Source of the DNA: Asterochloris sp. CNOR1 | Taxonomy: Eukaryota; Chlorophyta; Trebouxiophyceae; Trebouxiales; Trebouxiaceae | Reading direction: 5' to 3' | Assembly (NCBI GenBank): GCA_963969365.1 | Contig: OZ017748.1 | Coordinates: forward strand, 1,054,001-1,118,000 | DNA: 64,000 nt | Shown here: positions 1 to 12,000 of the stretch, one piece after another | Layout of the letters: every line of letters starts with the position of its first letter | Position numbering within the stretch: the first letter of the stretch is position 1 | Program-made: the position numbers and the translations under genes | Notes under the pieces: model-generated | The model's input: only the letters and a program-made list of their open reading frames with translations | Databases searched by the model: none | What the model was told of the DNA's origin: nothing

Positions 1-1741
1 GGCCAACATGCAGGAAGGTGTGCAGGCGCTTCCTGGCCATCTGGCTGGCCTGCGCCTGCAGCTGTGGCCACCGCTGGATGCAGCGCCGCACTTGAGTGGC
101 CTCCGGCCAGTGGGAGTACTGGGTCAGCCCCAACACCTGCATCAGGGGGGGTGGGAGGCTTGTGATGCACAGTGGAGGAAAGACTTGATGCGGGAATCCT
201 GCAGCAGCAAAGCTTGTTGATGGAGAACTGCGTCGGCCCTGGCCCCTGCAGGAAGGAGCAAGGGTGGTGTCGCTGGGCAGCTGTGGGCCAAACTCCGCAA
301 GCCACAGCACCTGCATAAGACCAGAATGGCTGCTGCTGAGATCCTTCAGCAACAGAGTGCGCCTGTGCAGGAGAGCAGCGGCCTTGGCAGCCAAGAAGGC
401 CGTCAAGAAGACAAACCAGCCCTGCATCTACACGCTCCATGCAACATTGTTAGGAATCTTGATCAGGCCATGTTGAAAGGCAGTCAGAAGCATTGGCAGT
501 GCTGAGGTCCTGCCAGCACGCACCTGGAAAACTTGCCCGTCATGCAGCAGGTCCAGAGCCTCTGGCCTCTCAATGAAATCTGATAGGGGCATGAGCACCT
601 CGTTGTCATAAGGGTTGACCTCGCCAGGCTTGAAGTCGGCAACACCTGCAACAGTCAGCATCTGTCGTTCCACTCTGGCAGGTCAAGTGTTTCAGGAATG
701 CATGGCATTTGAGGTGGCTCCGCATCTCACAACAATGCAGCATCACTCAGCAATATGCCAACAGCACAGCCTTTGCAGGTACCACCAGGAACGCAGAGCA
801 TCACACATAAGGCAGCAGAGGCTGTAAGGCCTGCTACGCCTCACCTGCTGCATGCTCTGCAGCTGCGTTTGCATACTGCACAGCAGACAAGAAGGAGGGC
901 ACTCAAATGACTTGTCAAGGGTGACCCACTGATGATGCAAGAACCTCAACAGACTACATGAGGGCCTCTCCACAAGAGGTAACAGGGGAAATCACATAGA
1001 TGTTGCTAGGCACCAAGGGGACGGCACCACAGCCCAAGTTGTCAGGTTGTACTGCAGACTGCAGCAAACTGCTCACTCGCTGCCTGAAGTCCCTCTCCAG
1101 GAAAGGTACGAGCTGGGACCAGGGCCAGACATTGCGTGTGTCCACTTTCTGGGGGTCGGGGGTGGGAGCTGCCAATGTCCTGAGGTGTCGAGAGGCCACC
1201 TCTGCTGCAAACTCGTAGGCACTCAGGATGCGCTGAACAGGATCTCGGAGCTGCGTAATGACAGCAAAGCTGGGGGGCAGGTGCTGAATGACGCTGAAGT
1301 CATCGTGGCTGGACAGCAGGCCGCAGTGGGGCTGGCTGTTATTAAGACGGAGGGTGTCGTAGCTCTTGGCGCACCGCCTGTATGGCAGGGCCTCTTAGCA
1401 GGTGCTGGTTGACGCAGGCATGGGGCATTGTGTGTCCAGGCAGTAGGGCCTTGCTGGCAGTTCACTGTTTGCATACAGGTGCGATACAGGGGCTATGTGT
1501 ACCTCGAGGGGGGATGAGCCTGTTTTAGGAAGCAGGTGCCAAATGTTCTGCCTGCTGTTCGTGGGATGTGTAGGAAGTACAGCAGCTTCTTGGGATCCTG
1601 TTCAAGGGGTTGCTGTGATCGCAGAGTCACGAAATCTTGCCATGCAGCTTGACAACTGTCCTCGCCCAGATCCAAAAGCTCCTGTGCCCAAAGCACGTTG
1701 ACGACAGCGAAGGCCAGGCAGATGCTAAGGGAGGCCTTCAT
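1..1741 (-). CDS. TPST: Plant-type tyrosylprotein sulfotransferase, C-terminus beyond window
   Basis: Transfers sulfate from PAPS to tyrosines of secreted peptides in the Golgi lumen (family knowledge). The protein begins at 1741 with a signal peptide (MKASLSICLAFAVVNVLWAQ). The PAPS-binding loop HIPRTAGRTF is followed by exon 1377-1077, carrying SYDTLRLN, SHDDFSV, LRDPVQRILSAYEF and WPWSQLVPFLERDF. A 31-base microexon at 875-845 and exon 645-524 (NPYDNEVLMPLSDFIERP, GQVFQV) follow, then exon 136-1 with VRRCIQRW and MARKRLHTFLHVG. These blocks match plant TPST in order, and the phases join (phase 0, then phase 1 through the microexon, then phase 0). The expected C-terminal membrane anchor lies left of the window. 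The start is the first Met of the signal peptide. It shares its strand with the SNF4 gene 180 bp upstream. Not the animal TPST type, whose motifs differ. Confidence 0.9.
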
Positions 1742-1922
1742 GAATTGGCTGATTCAACAAAAATTAACCTGCAGGACTCTAGTGTCCTCGTTGACTATTC
1801 CAGCTCCTTCGGGTGTGAAAGTGTTTCACATGTGAACAGCGACGGGTGTGAGCCAATGCTCATGGTCTGGCAATACAGGCTGGGCGCCCACCATGCTGGT
1901 AAGCAGCATGCAAAAATGGCAT

Positions 1923-4900
1923 TCAACAGAGGTAAGCAGCCAGGTCAGACAGGCTGATGATACCCTCAACATGTCGCGTCTTGGGCTCCACCACATACAG
2001 ACGCCGTACTGAAGAGCTACAGAGGCGCTCCAAGACAGCCCTGCAGGACCATGGCAGCACGGCTTGACATTGGGGTCCGTCAAATGAACGGACTGAGCGC
2101 TGGCAGGTGCAGCAAATCAAGACATGTACACACCGGAGACTGTCCCGCGCTGTGCACCAGTGAAGGCGTGGAGGTCCTGACTGGTGGTCAGAAGGGCTGC
2201 CCTGTAACAGTGGCAGTAACACTGCTCAGCAGCTGCACACCATCACATCTGGGCTGCATGCATCCTTCTTGCAGGCTTGTCCCAGGAAATGCAGCAGTCA
2301 ACAGACAGCCTGAGGGACTCTCAGGGCAATGTGAGGAAAAAATATGATGTCAGCGCCGACTCTGGGCCTCACCTGGCCCGGCTGCAAGTGGGTGGCCTCT
2401 ATCAGCTGGAGCGCCTGACCCACCACAACATCCTCATATTGCAGCCTACAGCAGAGAGCAGCCTGATTAACACAGGCACGTCGAGTGTTGATTACTAGAG
2501 GCCTTCGAGTAGGTCTGGGTGCCACTGTCAGCCACTTGCAGGGAGTTCAATGCCCTTGCGGCATCTGGGCATGCAAGCCTGCGGCTGATGAGACAAGGCG
2601 TGATTGAGGGAGCATTATGCAGCCCATGGAAATGTGTTGTCTGCAAGCTCACCTGTTGTAGCTGTTGCCCTTGCAGAGCGTGGTGATGTCTGAGCGGGCA
2701 TATACATTGACTAGAGCCCCAGTCTGCATAACACACATGCCGCTCAAACTCTGTAACAGTGTGACAGGAATTGAGGACAGCTGACTGTGGGCTGCACGTC
2801 ACTCAAGCAGGCTAAGGAGTGTTTAGCAGACAGTGCTGGCCTTCAAATTGCTGCAAGCAGCATGCTAGCCGCACATGGCCACAGCAAGACCCTTGAAGTT
2901 GACAACCACTGGGGCTTGCTGCCGAAGAACTACAAGTCATCGTAAAGTGATGACCGTTGCACAAGCACCGCATAATAGGGCAAACACCTGCACCGTGCAC
3001 CCAACAGCTGGAGCAAGCCTCCCCGCCACTGAGCTGAAGACGACAACCCTTGTCGACCCTTGATCAGGTGCCTAAAGTAGGAGCCTCACCTCATCCAACA
3101 CTGGCAAGGAGCTGCACCCTGACTCCAGCAGGAGGCGCAGGGCAGTTGTCAGCGGGGTGCGCAGGGTGACGGTGTGAAGGCGGCGCACACGCCGCCTGTC
3201 CCTCCGCTCCTCCCCCTGCACCACAAAGGATGAATGTAGTTGACACCCCCGGCACGCCAGGAACATGCAGTTGGTATGCTCTGCATAAAAGGAACATGTT
3301 TGCAGTTGAGATCCCCTGCAGAAGCAGACATTGGCTATACGACATGGCGCCTGTCCCTCATTGTGATGCAGTTGAGCACAATGTGTAGACTGCAGGGTCT
3401 ACCTTGGCTTGCCACAAAGGGAACGGTCAAGCAGCAGCAGCCTCAGGCAGCAGCCAAAGAGGACCACGGCACCATCAGCTGCTGGCAGAGTCCTACATGC
3501 AGGCAGAACACAGCCAGCAGGCCAGATCACCCTTCGTCAAAAGCTGCCCTGTTTGGGCAGCCAGCAGCCACCTATGGCTGGAGCTGCTGGTGGGCATGGT
3601 GGGGCACCTTCAGCATAGGCTCACACTACTAGCCACACCCACACACAGTGCAAGCAGGGAGCTAGCCCTGGCAAGCAGCATACCCTGCTCAGCCTGCAGG
3701 CGCACACCGCACACCTCACCTCAGGCTGGTGCCCTGGCTGCACCTGCTCGTGGGCATAGCGGGAGTCCTCAGCCCAGGTGCCCACTGGCAGGGATCCCAC
3801 AGCCACGCTGAGTAGTGGCAGAGAGGACAGGCTGGCCCGGAAGTGGCGCATCAGACAGCCTAAGACACCGCTGACAGTGGCAATGTGCAGCATGGTGCAG
3901 ACCTCGCCCTGACCTACAGAGACACAGCAGCAAGGTACATGGAGAGCTGGAGGCCTGACTGAGGCATGCAACATGCTGCAGCTGAGAAATGCACGGTTCA
4001 TTGTCTCAGCGTTGAGCGTGTCATACAGGCAGCCCACGAGCAAGCTCGACCTCGCGCTGCAAAGTGCTTGCTGCAGCACATGTTTGCACTGCATGCATTC
4101 TTGTGGAAGCAATACAGCGCGTGCGCAGGCCGCCACGTGGAGCTCTGTGATGAATCAAAACAGCAAGGAGATGCCTTCATTTGCTGTGCAATGCATGAAA
4201 GCTGACAGGGCAGGGCACCTGTGTTCTCTGTGGTCAGCACGGGCGCCATGGAGACCTCTGAAACGCACAGGCGCTCCACAAAGGCATGAAGGTCCTCTTG
4301 CGGCTGCACAGCGACCAGCTGCTTGAAGGGGCGCCCGTCAGCCTCAGCGACCTGGCGCAACCCTGCAGGCAGCACCAGCAGAGTTGATATTGCAGGGATG
4401 AGTCCGGTGGCACAACAAGCTTGAGCGAGGGGCCGACAGCCTCAGCCAGCCCGCAGGCCCCGCACACTAAAGGCACCTGTGATCACAGTCAAGGGCACGT
4501 GTCTGAATCAATCAGCCTCAGCCACCTGGTGCAGCCCTGCAGGCTGCACAGCAGGTTGTATGGACATCAATCTCCAAAAGTGACAGTGGTTGTAGAGCAG
4601 TGCAGATCGGGCACCCTCAGCCACCTGTTGTGCGGCAGCACAGAGGGGCTTCCCATGACTGTGACGGCCAATCAAACACGTTCTTCCCATTCTTGAGCCT
4701 GGCTAGATCACAATCTGCAGCCTGCTGGTCCCTGTCAGCATCAGACTCCCAACACTCAGCTGACCACTAGCCCCTGGCCAAAGTGGTCATCTGACATGGC
4801 AGGTGGCCGGAGTGCGGCTTCACACCGCTTCATTCATGCCCCACCTCGAAGGGTGTGCTGGTCCATCTCCGCCTCCGACATCGCACTGGCTCCCGAGCTG

Positions 4901-7785
4901 ACGCTATTGCGTAGTTGCACCAGGATGTGGATGAAGTCGCTTGCGCTGATCATGCCCGCCACGGTCGCTGAGGCTGCGTCCCACAGCGGGGCTGAGGGCA
5001 CATTCTGCAGGGCAGCAGGGACTGACGTCAGCCCAAGCACAAACAAGCACTGATGGCCCCCCACAGCAGCCAAGGCTGGGTCCCACAGCGGGGCTGAGGG
5101 CACGCTCTGTAGTTCGCAGCAGCCGCCACTGGCCCAGACACTCGCCAAGGCAGATAGCCGCGGCCAGCAGCGTGACAGGCGGCACATTGTACAGTGCTGC
5201 ACATATGCAGATCAGCCCCACCAGCAGAGCTAGTTGCTGATCTTCCCCACAATAGCCACGGCTGCATCTCCCAAAGGGTAAGGGCACAATCTACAGTGCA
5301 GCAGACTCAATGCCTCACGAGCATCGCTGCCCAAGGGCTTTCAGCAATTCTGGTTCAAAGCTGCGGTCTCCAGCTCGAGAGTTGCAACCGAGTGATGCAT
5401 GCGTCATGTACATGCTGGCTCGGGGCAAGGCAGGACTCAGCCAAAAGCTTTGAAGAGCATCCAGCACAAGCTGCAGTGCAGGGGACCACTTGCTGCTGGC
5501 TGTGTGCATGCTACCTTGCACACCAGAGCAGGGACCTTGCCGCATGGTATTTGTGCGCTGCTGTGCTGCATGCCAGTCCGCACAGCTGCGGGCCAAGAAC
5601 TGAAAAGCCCACCTGCTCATGTAGTGCATGGAAGGCCTGGCGGACAGGCAACTCCAGATCTAACAGCACCACCTTGCCACTCTCTGGTATAAGCTCATAC
5701 GCGGTGTGGGTCAGCAGAAATTCCTTTATTTTGCTGCAGAGCACATGCAGCAGCTGTCAGATGGGCATGCTCATTAAGCTTATGAGGTAAAAGCCGGCTG
5801 CCGGCAGCTGACACTTGGCATCGAAATGCTGCAGGACATGCCCTCCTGCCCAGATGTGGACTGCTGGCCTGCACGCAAGCTGCCTTTGTAGCCCCGAAGC
5901 AGAGTACAAGGTGCTGGGGTCACAGCGGGAGATCAAGGTGCTTAGCTGTGCCTGCTAGGCTGCACAAGCGCTGCCATACGAGGCTAGCCGTACCTGCGCG
6001 TGAACTGTGGCTCGTCTGGGTGCATGCCAGATGGCAAAGACGAGGGCGCACTCATGCTGTCATCTGACATGGCGCTGACCTCCACTCCTTGCATGTCTAC
6101 GTCACTGTGAGACGGGCTAGGCTGCAGCACAGGAAGGCACCAGGTCAATGGTAGGCTCAATGGTCGGTGTGGAGCCCAGCGGCTCTGCTGCTTAGACTCG
6201 GCGCACAGGGTCAGTGCTTGGCTCATCAGGCACACAGCCCAAAGATCTGAAGCCTAGCGCCTGCGCCTGCACAGGACAGCATGAACAATTCTAGGGCGGA
6301 GGTGCAGCTGCTGCTGTAATACTCTTTGCTGCAGCATCTACAAGCACCAAAACAAGAGACCGCTCAGTGATTCTAGGCTCTTCCCTGCTTGCGTTGCTGC
6401 TTGGCTGGCCCTGCTGGTTGCCCTCCGAGCAGCGACTGCCATGATGCTGATGCTGCCTGTAGACCAGTCAGTCCCTGTCCCTTGACCTGCCAGCAGGGTT
6501 GCACTGCAAGCCAGCTTCGTGGCTCCGCTGAGGCTCAGGCACCCCCAACAGAGTGCCCTTTCTTCGTGGGGGACATCAACTGATCCAGATACATGTAGCA
6601 TGCTGTCATGGCATGCTCAGAAATCTGGCCACCAAAGAGAGCCACTTCACCTGGGAAAGTGACTGCTCAAGGGAGCCGCGATGCTGCTGCTGCTGCTGCC
6701 CCTGCGCAACGCCACCATGCTGTGCTGAGGAGGACTGCCGCTGCAGCTGGGAGGGAGGAGGGGGGAGCGGCCTCTGGGCCTGGCCCAGCGCCTGTTGTGG
6801 GGGCTGCCCTCTGGCAGGCAGGGTGGGCGGCGGTGGCCCCTGTGGCCCTTGCGAGGGGTGGGCCAGGCCTGCACGTGTCTGGGGATGGGCCTGCTGCTGG
6901 GAGTGCTGAGGCAGCACCTGGCTGCGGGACTGCTGCTGGGCCTGCTGCGGCAGCTGCCCGCCGCTGATGACAGACACCCTGCAGGCAGAGTCAAGGAGGC
7001 TTGACAAGTAGGCATTAGAGTGTGGGATGCGGTGGAGTACCTTTGCCTGGACTGCTGCAGCTGTGGGGGCCATGCCTGCTGTGTACATTGCATTGTGCAC
7101 CGGCCACTGGACGTGTGGTGTTGAGCTGTTTTGCAGGCAGGATCGGCATGTGGCCCACCCGGGGTTCTGCGGCTGCGCCTCTGGTCGCCGCACAAACAGC
7201 CAGTTGTTGACATTGCCCAATGGGTCGGGCATGAAGGGCTGCGTCTCATCGTGGCGCCACTCCCCATCGACAATGAACTTATACTGGTGGTACCTGCACC
7301 CGGCAGGATGCTGCAGAGTCACACCAGGCAGGGAGGAGCTAAGTGCAGTGCACAAAGACTATCGCAGGCCTTGCAAGTATGTGCAGAGCAGCATGGCTTG
7401 GGTTGCCGGCACAGTGCAGGTAGCATTGCGACAATGGGCGCTGCTTGGGGGAGGCAAGCTCACCCTGGCGGGAGGTGCACAACAACTTGGAACACTGTAG
7501 GTCTGCTGTCCACAGGAGTCATCGGCACTGTCTCCACCCATCTGGTGAAAGAGCCGCAGAGATGGACCTGCAGCAGGTGAGGGGCCATCACATGATGATC
7601 TAAAAGCTATGGCCCCCATGCAAGCCCACATGTTGCAGCACTGCCTGTACTCCTTTCACGTGTCTCAAGCAGATGCACTGCAGTCCTGGGTGCAACAAGT
7701 GACACAGGTCATGCAGTCTGCCTGAGCTCACCACTTGGCCCCCAAATTGCCAGGTGAATCTAGTGGGCACAAAGAAAGAAGCCAT
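1923..7785 (-). CDS. SNF4: SNF4 / KIN-beta-gamma subunit of SnRK1 (CBM48 + four CBS)
   Basis: Regulatory subunit of the SnRK1/AMPK energy-sensing kinase; the beta-gamma fusion is plant and green-algal (family knowledge). Start at 7785, [18 protein letters not shown]. The CBM48 glycogen-binding module continues in exon ~7580-7476 ([16 protein letters not shown]) and exon ~7290 down ([20 protein letters not shown]). A Q/P-rich linker (~7000-6660) and an acidic Ser-rich exon (~6130-6000) follow. CBS1 starts at ~5745 ([17 protein letters not shown]); an exon at ~5005-4850 carries [10 protein letters not shown] and [11 protein letters not shown]. Then come [16 protein letters not shown] (~4350), [18 protein letters not shown]-like text (~3890), [20 protein letters not shown] (~3150), [18 protein letters not shown] (~2700), [19 protein letters not shown] (~2440) and the last exon [20 protein letters not shown], stop at 1923. 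Order and content match plant SNF4 throughout. Introns before the CBS exons carry decayed exon copies. Confidence 0.93.
4498..4650 (-). repeat. Two exon echoes upstream of a CBS exon of SNF4
   Basis: The real exon starts after tgctgcctgcag near 4368 and reads [13 protein letters not shown]. At 4498-4567 the intron holds a diverged copy with its own acceptor (gtgcagcctgcag) reading GLHQVAEAD before losing similarity. A shorter third copy at ~4604-4645 keeps only the VAE core and its upstream context (VAEGARS). Order of conservation: real exon, near copy, far copy. Confidence 0.75.
5050..5305 (-). repeat. Two exon echoes upstream of the SNF4 PSAPLWD exon
   Basis: The real exon (start ~5008) reads [20 protein letters not shown]. 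Copy one (~5112-5050) reads [17 protein letters not shown] after an acceptor-like ctacag. Copy two (~5303-5240) aligns at base level (attgtgcccttaccc, then gggaagatcagcaa) but its reading frame is lost. All three keep acceptor-like AG dinucleotides at the same relative place. Confidence 0.8.
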
Positions 7786-8016
7786 GGAGTCATCCAGCCC
7801 CCATGAGCTCTTTTCCGGGACTACAGGAGCACTTTATGTATGGCTCTACTCGAGTGTCAGAGATCAGGAAACGTCTGGGCCAGGGCGGTTCGTATACAAG
7901 GGCAGGTCAAGGCTCTCTCTTTGACCTGTTGATTTGACCTACAGGACCTATGCAGCCTGCTCATTTACTTGAGATGTTACCACTTTTGGAATGCACTCAG
8001 GTCAGGTCAGGTCAGG
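7786..8016. other. Short intergenic region, SNF4 promoter side
   Basis: 231 bp between the SNF4 start and the stop of the next minus-strand gene. It must hold the SNF4 5'UTR and promoter and the 3'UTR of the upstream gene. No TATA box or other named site stands out. Its right end merges into the pentanucleotide repeat. Confidence 0.5.
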
Positions 8017-8026
8017 TCAGGTCAGG
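7997..8026. repeat. Pentanucleotide microsatellite (AGGTC)n
   Basis: About six direct copies of the 5-base unit aggtc/tcagg. On the minus strand the unit reads cctga, so every copy offers a TGA in one frame. The stop codon of the adjoining minus-strand gene (8019-8017) is inside the array. Confidence 0.9.
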
Positions 8027-8835
8027 CTGACGCCAGTGGCTCCCGGATGCGCAGCAGTGGGGGTAATGCTCATCTGCTCAGACTGGGGGACCTTTGGCTT
8101 GCTCTCTGATCTTGCTTGCTTGCGCTCTGCCTGCAGGCAAGGCAGCTCATGCTCAATGCCAACATGTCCATGCCAGCCCTCCTGACAGGGCGTGCAGCAA
8201 GCAGGCCAGCAAGCTGGAGGCCATTGCCTGCAGTCCTGTCCAAGTCTTCAGCAGGCACAGGCAGCCTACCCTGTAGGCCTGGTAGCGTTGGGCCAGCGAG
8301 AGCTTATTTCTCTCCTCGCTGGTGCCACCAATTGTCCCACTGAAGCACATGCGCCCCCCAGCTACTTTATCACCGTGCTCTGCTGGCAGCCCAGTCTTCT
8401 GCAGCTTGCTCTTCTTGGCTGCCTCGTTTTCCCTTGCCTGCGGGGACATCTCAGGAGGGTCAGCACCGCTCCTTGTACATATGCAGGGGAGACAACCTGC
8501 TAGCTGTCATGATAGATCCACTGAGGAAGCCTCACCCGCTTTTTCTGCTGGTGTTTCTCCCTCAGCTCGACGATGACATTGCTGATGGACCGCACAATCC
8601 CAGACCCTCCCTGCTTGTCCTTCCCGCCTGCTGCATGTGCTGACGCTGCCTTTGACTCCCCTGGAGCTGCAAGGTGCGCCCCTGTGGCTGCCACTGCTGC
8701 ATGCTTGGCTGCAGCGCTCTCTGGGACGGTGGCAGTGATGGCCACTTGACTGGAAGCCTCTGCGAGCTTCTGAGCGTCGATGCTGGTGCTTCTGACCGGC
8801 GGAGGGGCACTGACTGGACCAGCCACATCAGCCAT
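8017..8835 (-). CDS. Small basic/Ala-rich protein of unknown function
   Basis: Not recognised. Three exons join cleanly in phase 0. Exon 1 from the Met at 8835 is Ala-rich and ends REKHQQKKR before a GTGAGG donor. Exon 2 (after ccccgcag, ~8436-8276) is charged and then reads MCFSGTIGGTSEERNKLSL and AQRYQAYR. Exon 3 (after gcctgcag, ~8132) is basic and Ser/Pro-rich and ends at a TGA in the aggtc repeat. Total about 190 residues. The middle exon looks conserved rather than low-complexity and would be the best search query. No signal peptide or membrane segment is seen. It shares a 221 bp upstream region with the m-AAA protease on the other strand. Confidence 0.65.
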
Positions 8836-9056
8836 GTCTCTGCTTCGGACAACAACGGGTCCTGGCAGTTTGTTGTTCCTTATTCTTAGATTTGTGTTAT
8901 TTTCCTTATTAGTGCAAATCGCTACTGAAATTGGGAGACGTGGCTTTAAACAGCAGCAACCTTAGATCCACAGGAAGGTCTGCACTGGTCTAAAGTACCC
9001 GGAGCCGCTCCTGCATTTTGACACCTCACTGGTGACCAGAACTCACTGGTTACGGG
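8836..9056. promoter_or_regulatory. Divergent promoter region between unknown gene and FtsH
   Basis: 221 bp between two divergent start codons. The stretch 8870-8950 is A/T-richer than its surroundings (tgttattttccttattag and ggctttaaacagcag). No specific factor site can be named. Confidence 0.5.
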
Positions 9057-12000
9057 ATGCTTGGCCAGCAAGCTCGCAGGCTTGCCAAGCGCAAGGCTAT
9101 CCAGGATGCAGCTGAGGCCTGGATGGAGCGTCTGGTGTCAGGAAGCAGGACCAGTGTGTCAGGAAGCTCAGGTATGTTGGTACAGCTTGTGCTGTCTGCT
9201 GCATGCTGCCAGCTGGAGTGCTGCCGCAGGCACAAAAGTGCCACAGCATGAGTACTGACCCACACATGCACTTGCAGCTGAAGTCAGCAGCGACTTGGCT
9301 GCGAGGCTCCTTGCCAGGCAGTATCATGCTGCAGTGCGAGCTGGCAGACAGCAGGGCCAGGCAGTGGCTAGGAACACTGGCAAGGATGTAGAGGGCTCTG
9401 CCCTAGTAAATTCAGTGCGGCGAAGGTTCTGCAGCGAGCCTCCACGGAAAGGTGAGCTGATGGTGCTTGTGTGTTCATGTTGTGGTTGCCTGCATTGAGG
9501 TCTGCAAACCTGCTGACGGCTGCCTGCCCCTGACGTGTAGGCTTTGAGCGTTTTTACCCGAAGAGCAAGCAGCGCCGTGCTGAGGGTGGCAGCAAGGCTA
9601 ATGGCAACAAAGGTAGGCCGACATCAAAGCAGGAGCCTGAATCTGCGTTATGTGGTACAGTCACGCTGTGGCATGCTTTCCACCCAGGCAGCATTTGTTG
9701 GAGTGCTGGCCCTCCACCAGGGCCAGGCATCATCTTGCATGTCCTGCAGCAGGGCTTGCTGTGGCCTGCTGAGGGTTTTGCATGACAGTGAGTGGCAGCC
9801 GACCCTGGAGAGGTCCACACAGAGCCTGCATGCCCGTCTTGAACAGAGAAAGATGGCCACAAAGCTCACCTTGCAAGGCCTGCTACACAGGACAGCTTTG
9901 GCGCAGGACGCCTTATTCTGCATGCTCCGCCTGCAGAGATGGCAAAAGACAGGCTCATCAGCAGCACAGCCTGTTGCAGGAACCTCATACAGCATGACCC
10001 ACTTGCAGGGAGCCCAGGCTGACCCTGTACACCCTGCGGCGGATCCATACAGACACTGGCCATTAGAGATGTGCTGTCTACCCTACAACAGGACCTGGGC
10101 CATGCAGTACTGAAATGTGCCTTGAGGCAGCAGCTGCTACTGCCCTCCCACCCAGCATTCAGGGTGCGTTGATGGACACCTCAGAGGAGTGAGGCAACTG
10201 GCCTGGCAGTCAGTCTGGCTCAGGGCTGATCCTTGCGTGCCCTGCCTGCAGAGACCGGCAAGCAGGGTGTGCTCAAGAACATTCAGGACAGCTTGAAGAC
10301 CCCTTGCAGTCCTGGCTGGCAGTCACTGTTCCGCTGGCTCATTGCGAACCCTGCATACCCTGCCTGCAGAGACCGGCAAGGCGGGGGAGCCCAAGAACAT
10401 CCAGGATACCCTGAAAACTTCCAAGGAATCTGTGCGCCAGGCAGTCCTGCTGGCAGTCACTGTTGCGCTGGCCTATGCCATGAGCAACATCAGCCGCCCT
10501 GACGCCCAGGAGATCAGCTTTCAGCACTTCAAGACGCAGTTGCTGTCCAAGGATGTTGTGGACAAGATCGAGATTGCCAATAAGCACACTGCCAAGGTGA
10601 GGGCTGGGTCTAAGGCCTGTGCCGGCAGACTCATACAGGTTGAGTGAGCACACTGCCAAAGGTCAGGGTTGACATCCAGGCCTCGCACTTGTCAAGCTGA
10701 ATTCGGACAGAGGCAGGACGAAGGGGGAAGGAGTTGTGTGCCTGTGCACAGCCATCAGCAGCTGCATTGGGGCAGCTGATGAGAGTGTCTGCTCAGGTGT
10801 TGTCATGGCTTGTCTCACCTGTGCAGGTTTATGTGCGCATGGGAGGCCCTGCAGGGCACAGTGCTGGCAGCAGCCGAGCAGCGAGCTCTGACTCAGGCGA
10901 GTTGGGCGGGCTACCTACACCTGCCAGGTGATCGCCTGCTGCCACTGCTCATTGCTGTGCTAGCTGGCTGCCACTTGCCCTTATGCAGTGCAGTGCTAAG
11001 ATGCAGCCCCTGCCATGGCAGCAATGGGTTGCACATCAGAGACGCTTTGCCCTGCTGCGTGAGTGCCAAGCATATGTCTGGTCTCCTGCCAGCAATCCTG
11101 GTCTGCATCTCCTCATACATGGCGCTGTGTGTCGCTCCCTCCCGCTGACTGCAGTGTGGACCCTGCGGATGCCAATTGCCTTGCACCACACACTCAGCGC
11201 CTTCAACCTGACCATCCGCCCCTGCTGCGCTGCAGTCTGTCTGCCACTGGTGCTTTAGGCCCCAGGCAGTACATCACCTCCTGATTCGAGAAATGGCTTG
11301 CTATTGACACATCTGAGGGTGACAAACAATGCTGTTCATCCCCAATTCTGCAGCGCTGCTCTTGCCAGCCACTCTGTGTTAACCTTGACGCGGCGCCTGA
11401 AAGTCTTGAGTCTGCACTGCAGGCAGCATCAATGTCCCACCCAGCGACACTCACCTGCCTCACAAGCTGTGGCCCACCATTTGCCCTGCTGTGCTGTGGC
11501 CCCATGCAGCACCATCCCTTGCCCTGTTGCCTAAATGTCACCCTTGACCCTGCTGCCGTGCAGCGCCGGCTTTGCTGGCGCCGATGACCATGCCCCATAC
11601 TATTGGACTGGTCCAGTCACCTCAGTCTGACCATCTGCCCCGCGTGCCCACCACCGCAGGCCTCATTACTGCTTGCGGCCCCAGGCAGCGCATCCCCTGC
11701 CTCAGCTGTATGGTATCAGATCCCTTGGCATCACTATACAGCTTTGTGCTGCAGATCGGGCTCCGCAAGTGCTGGTGGCCCCAGCCAGTACAAATACTAC
11801 TTCAACATCGGCAGCGTGGACAGCTTTGAACGCCAGCTAGAGGAGGCGCAGGAAACCCTGGGGTGGAACCCTGACGAGTTCATCCCCATCACCTACACCA
11901 GCCAAGTCAGCTGGTCCTCAGAGCTGCTGAGGCTGGCGCCTACCATCCTCCTGATTGCGGGCTACGTATGGTTCACCCGACGCAGCATGGGAGGAGGCAT

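Noticed and set aside
3621-4136. 171-residue minus-strand frame as an independent gene
   Set aside because: Its middle part is the SNF4 CBS exon ([15 protein letters not shown]); the rest is read-through of introns.
6660-7000. Q/P-rich stretch as a separate protein
   Set aside because: In frame and in order between the CBM48 and CBS parts of SNF4. It fits the linker expected there.
7997-8026. aggtc repeat as telomere or CRISPR array
   Set aside because: Unit and context do not match algal telomeres (TTTAGGG), and there are no spacers. It is a plain microsatellite.
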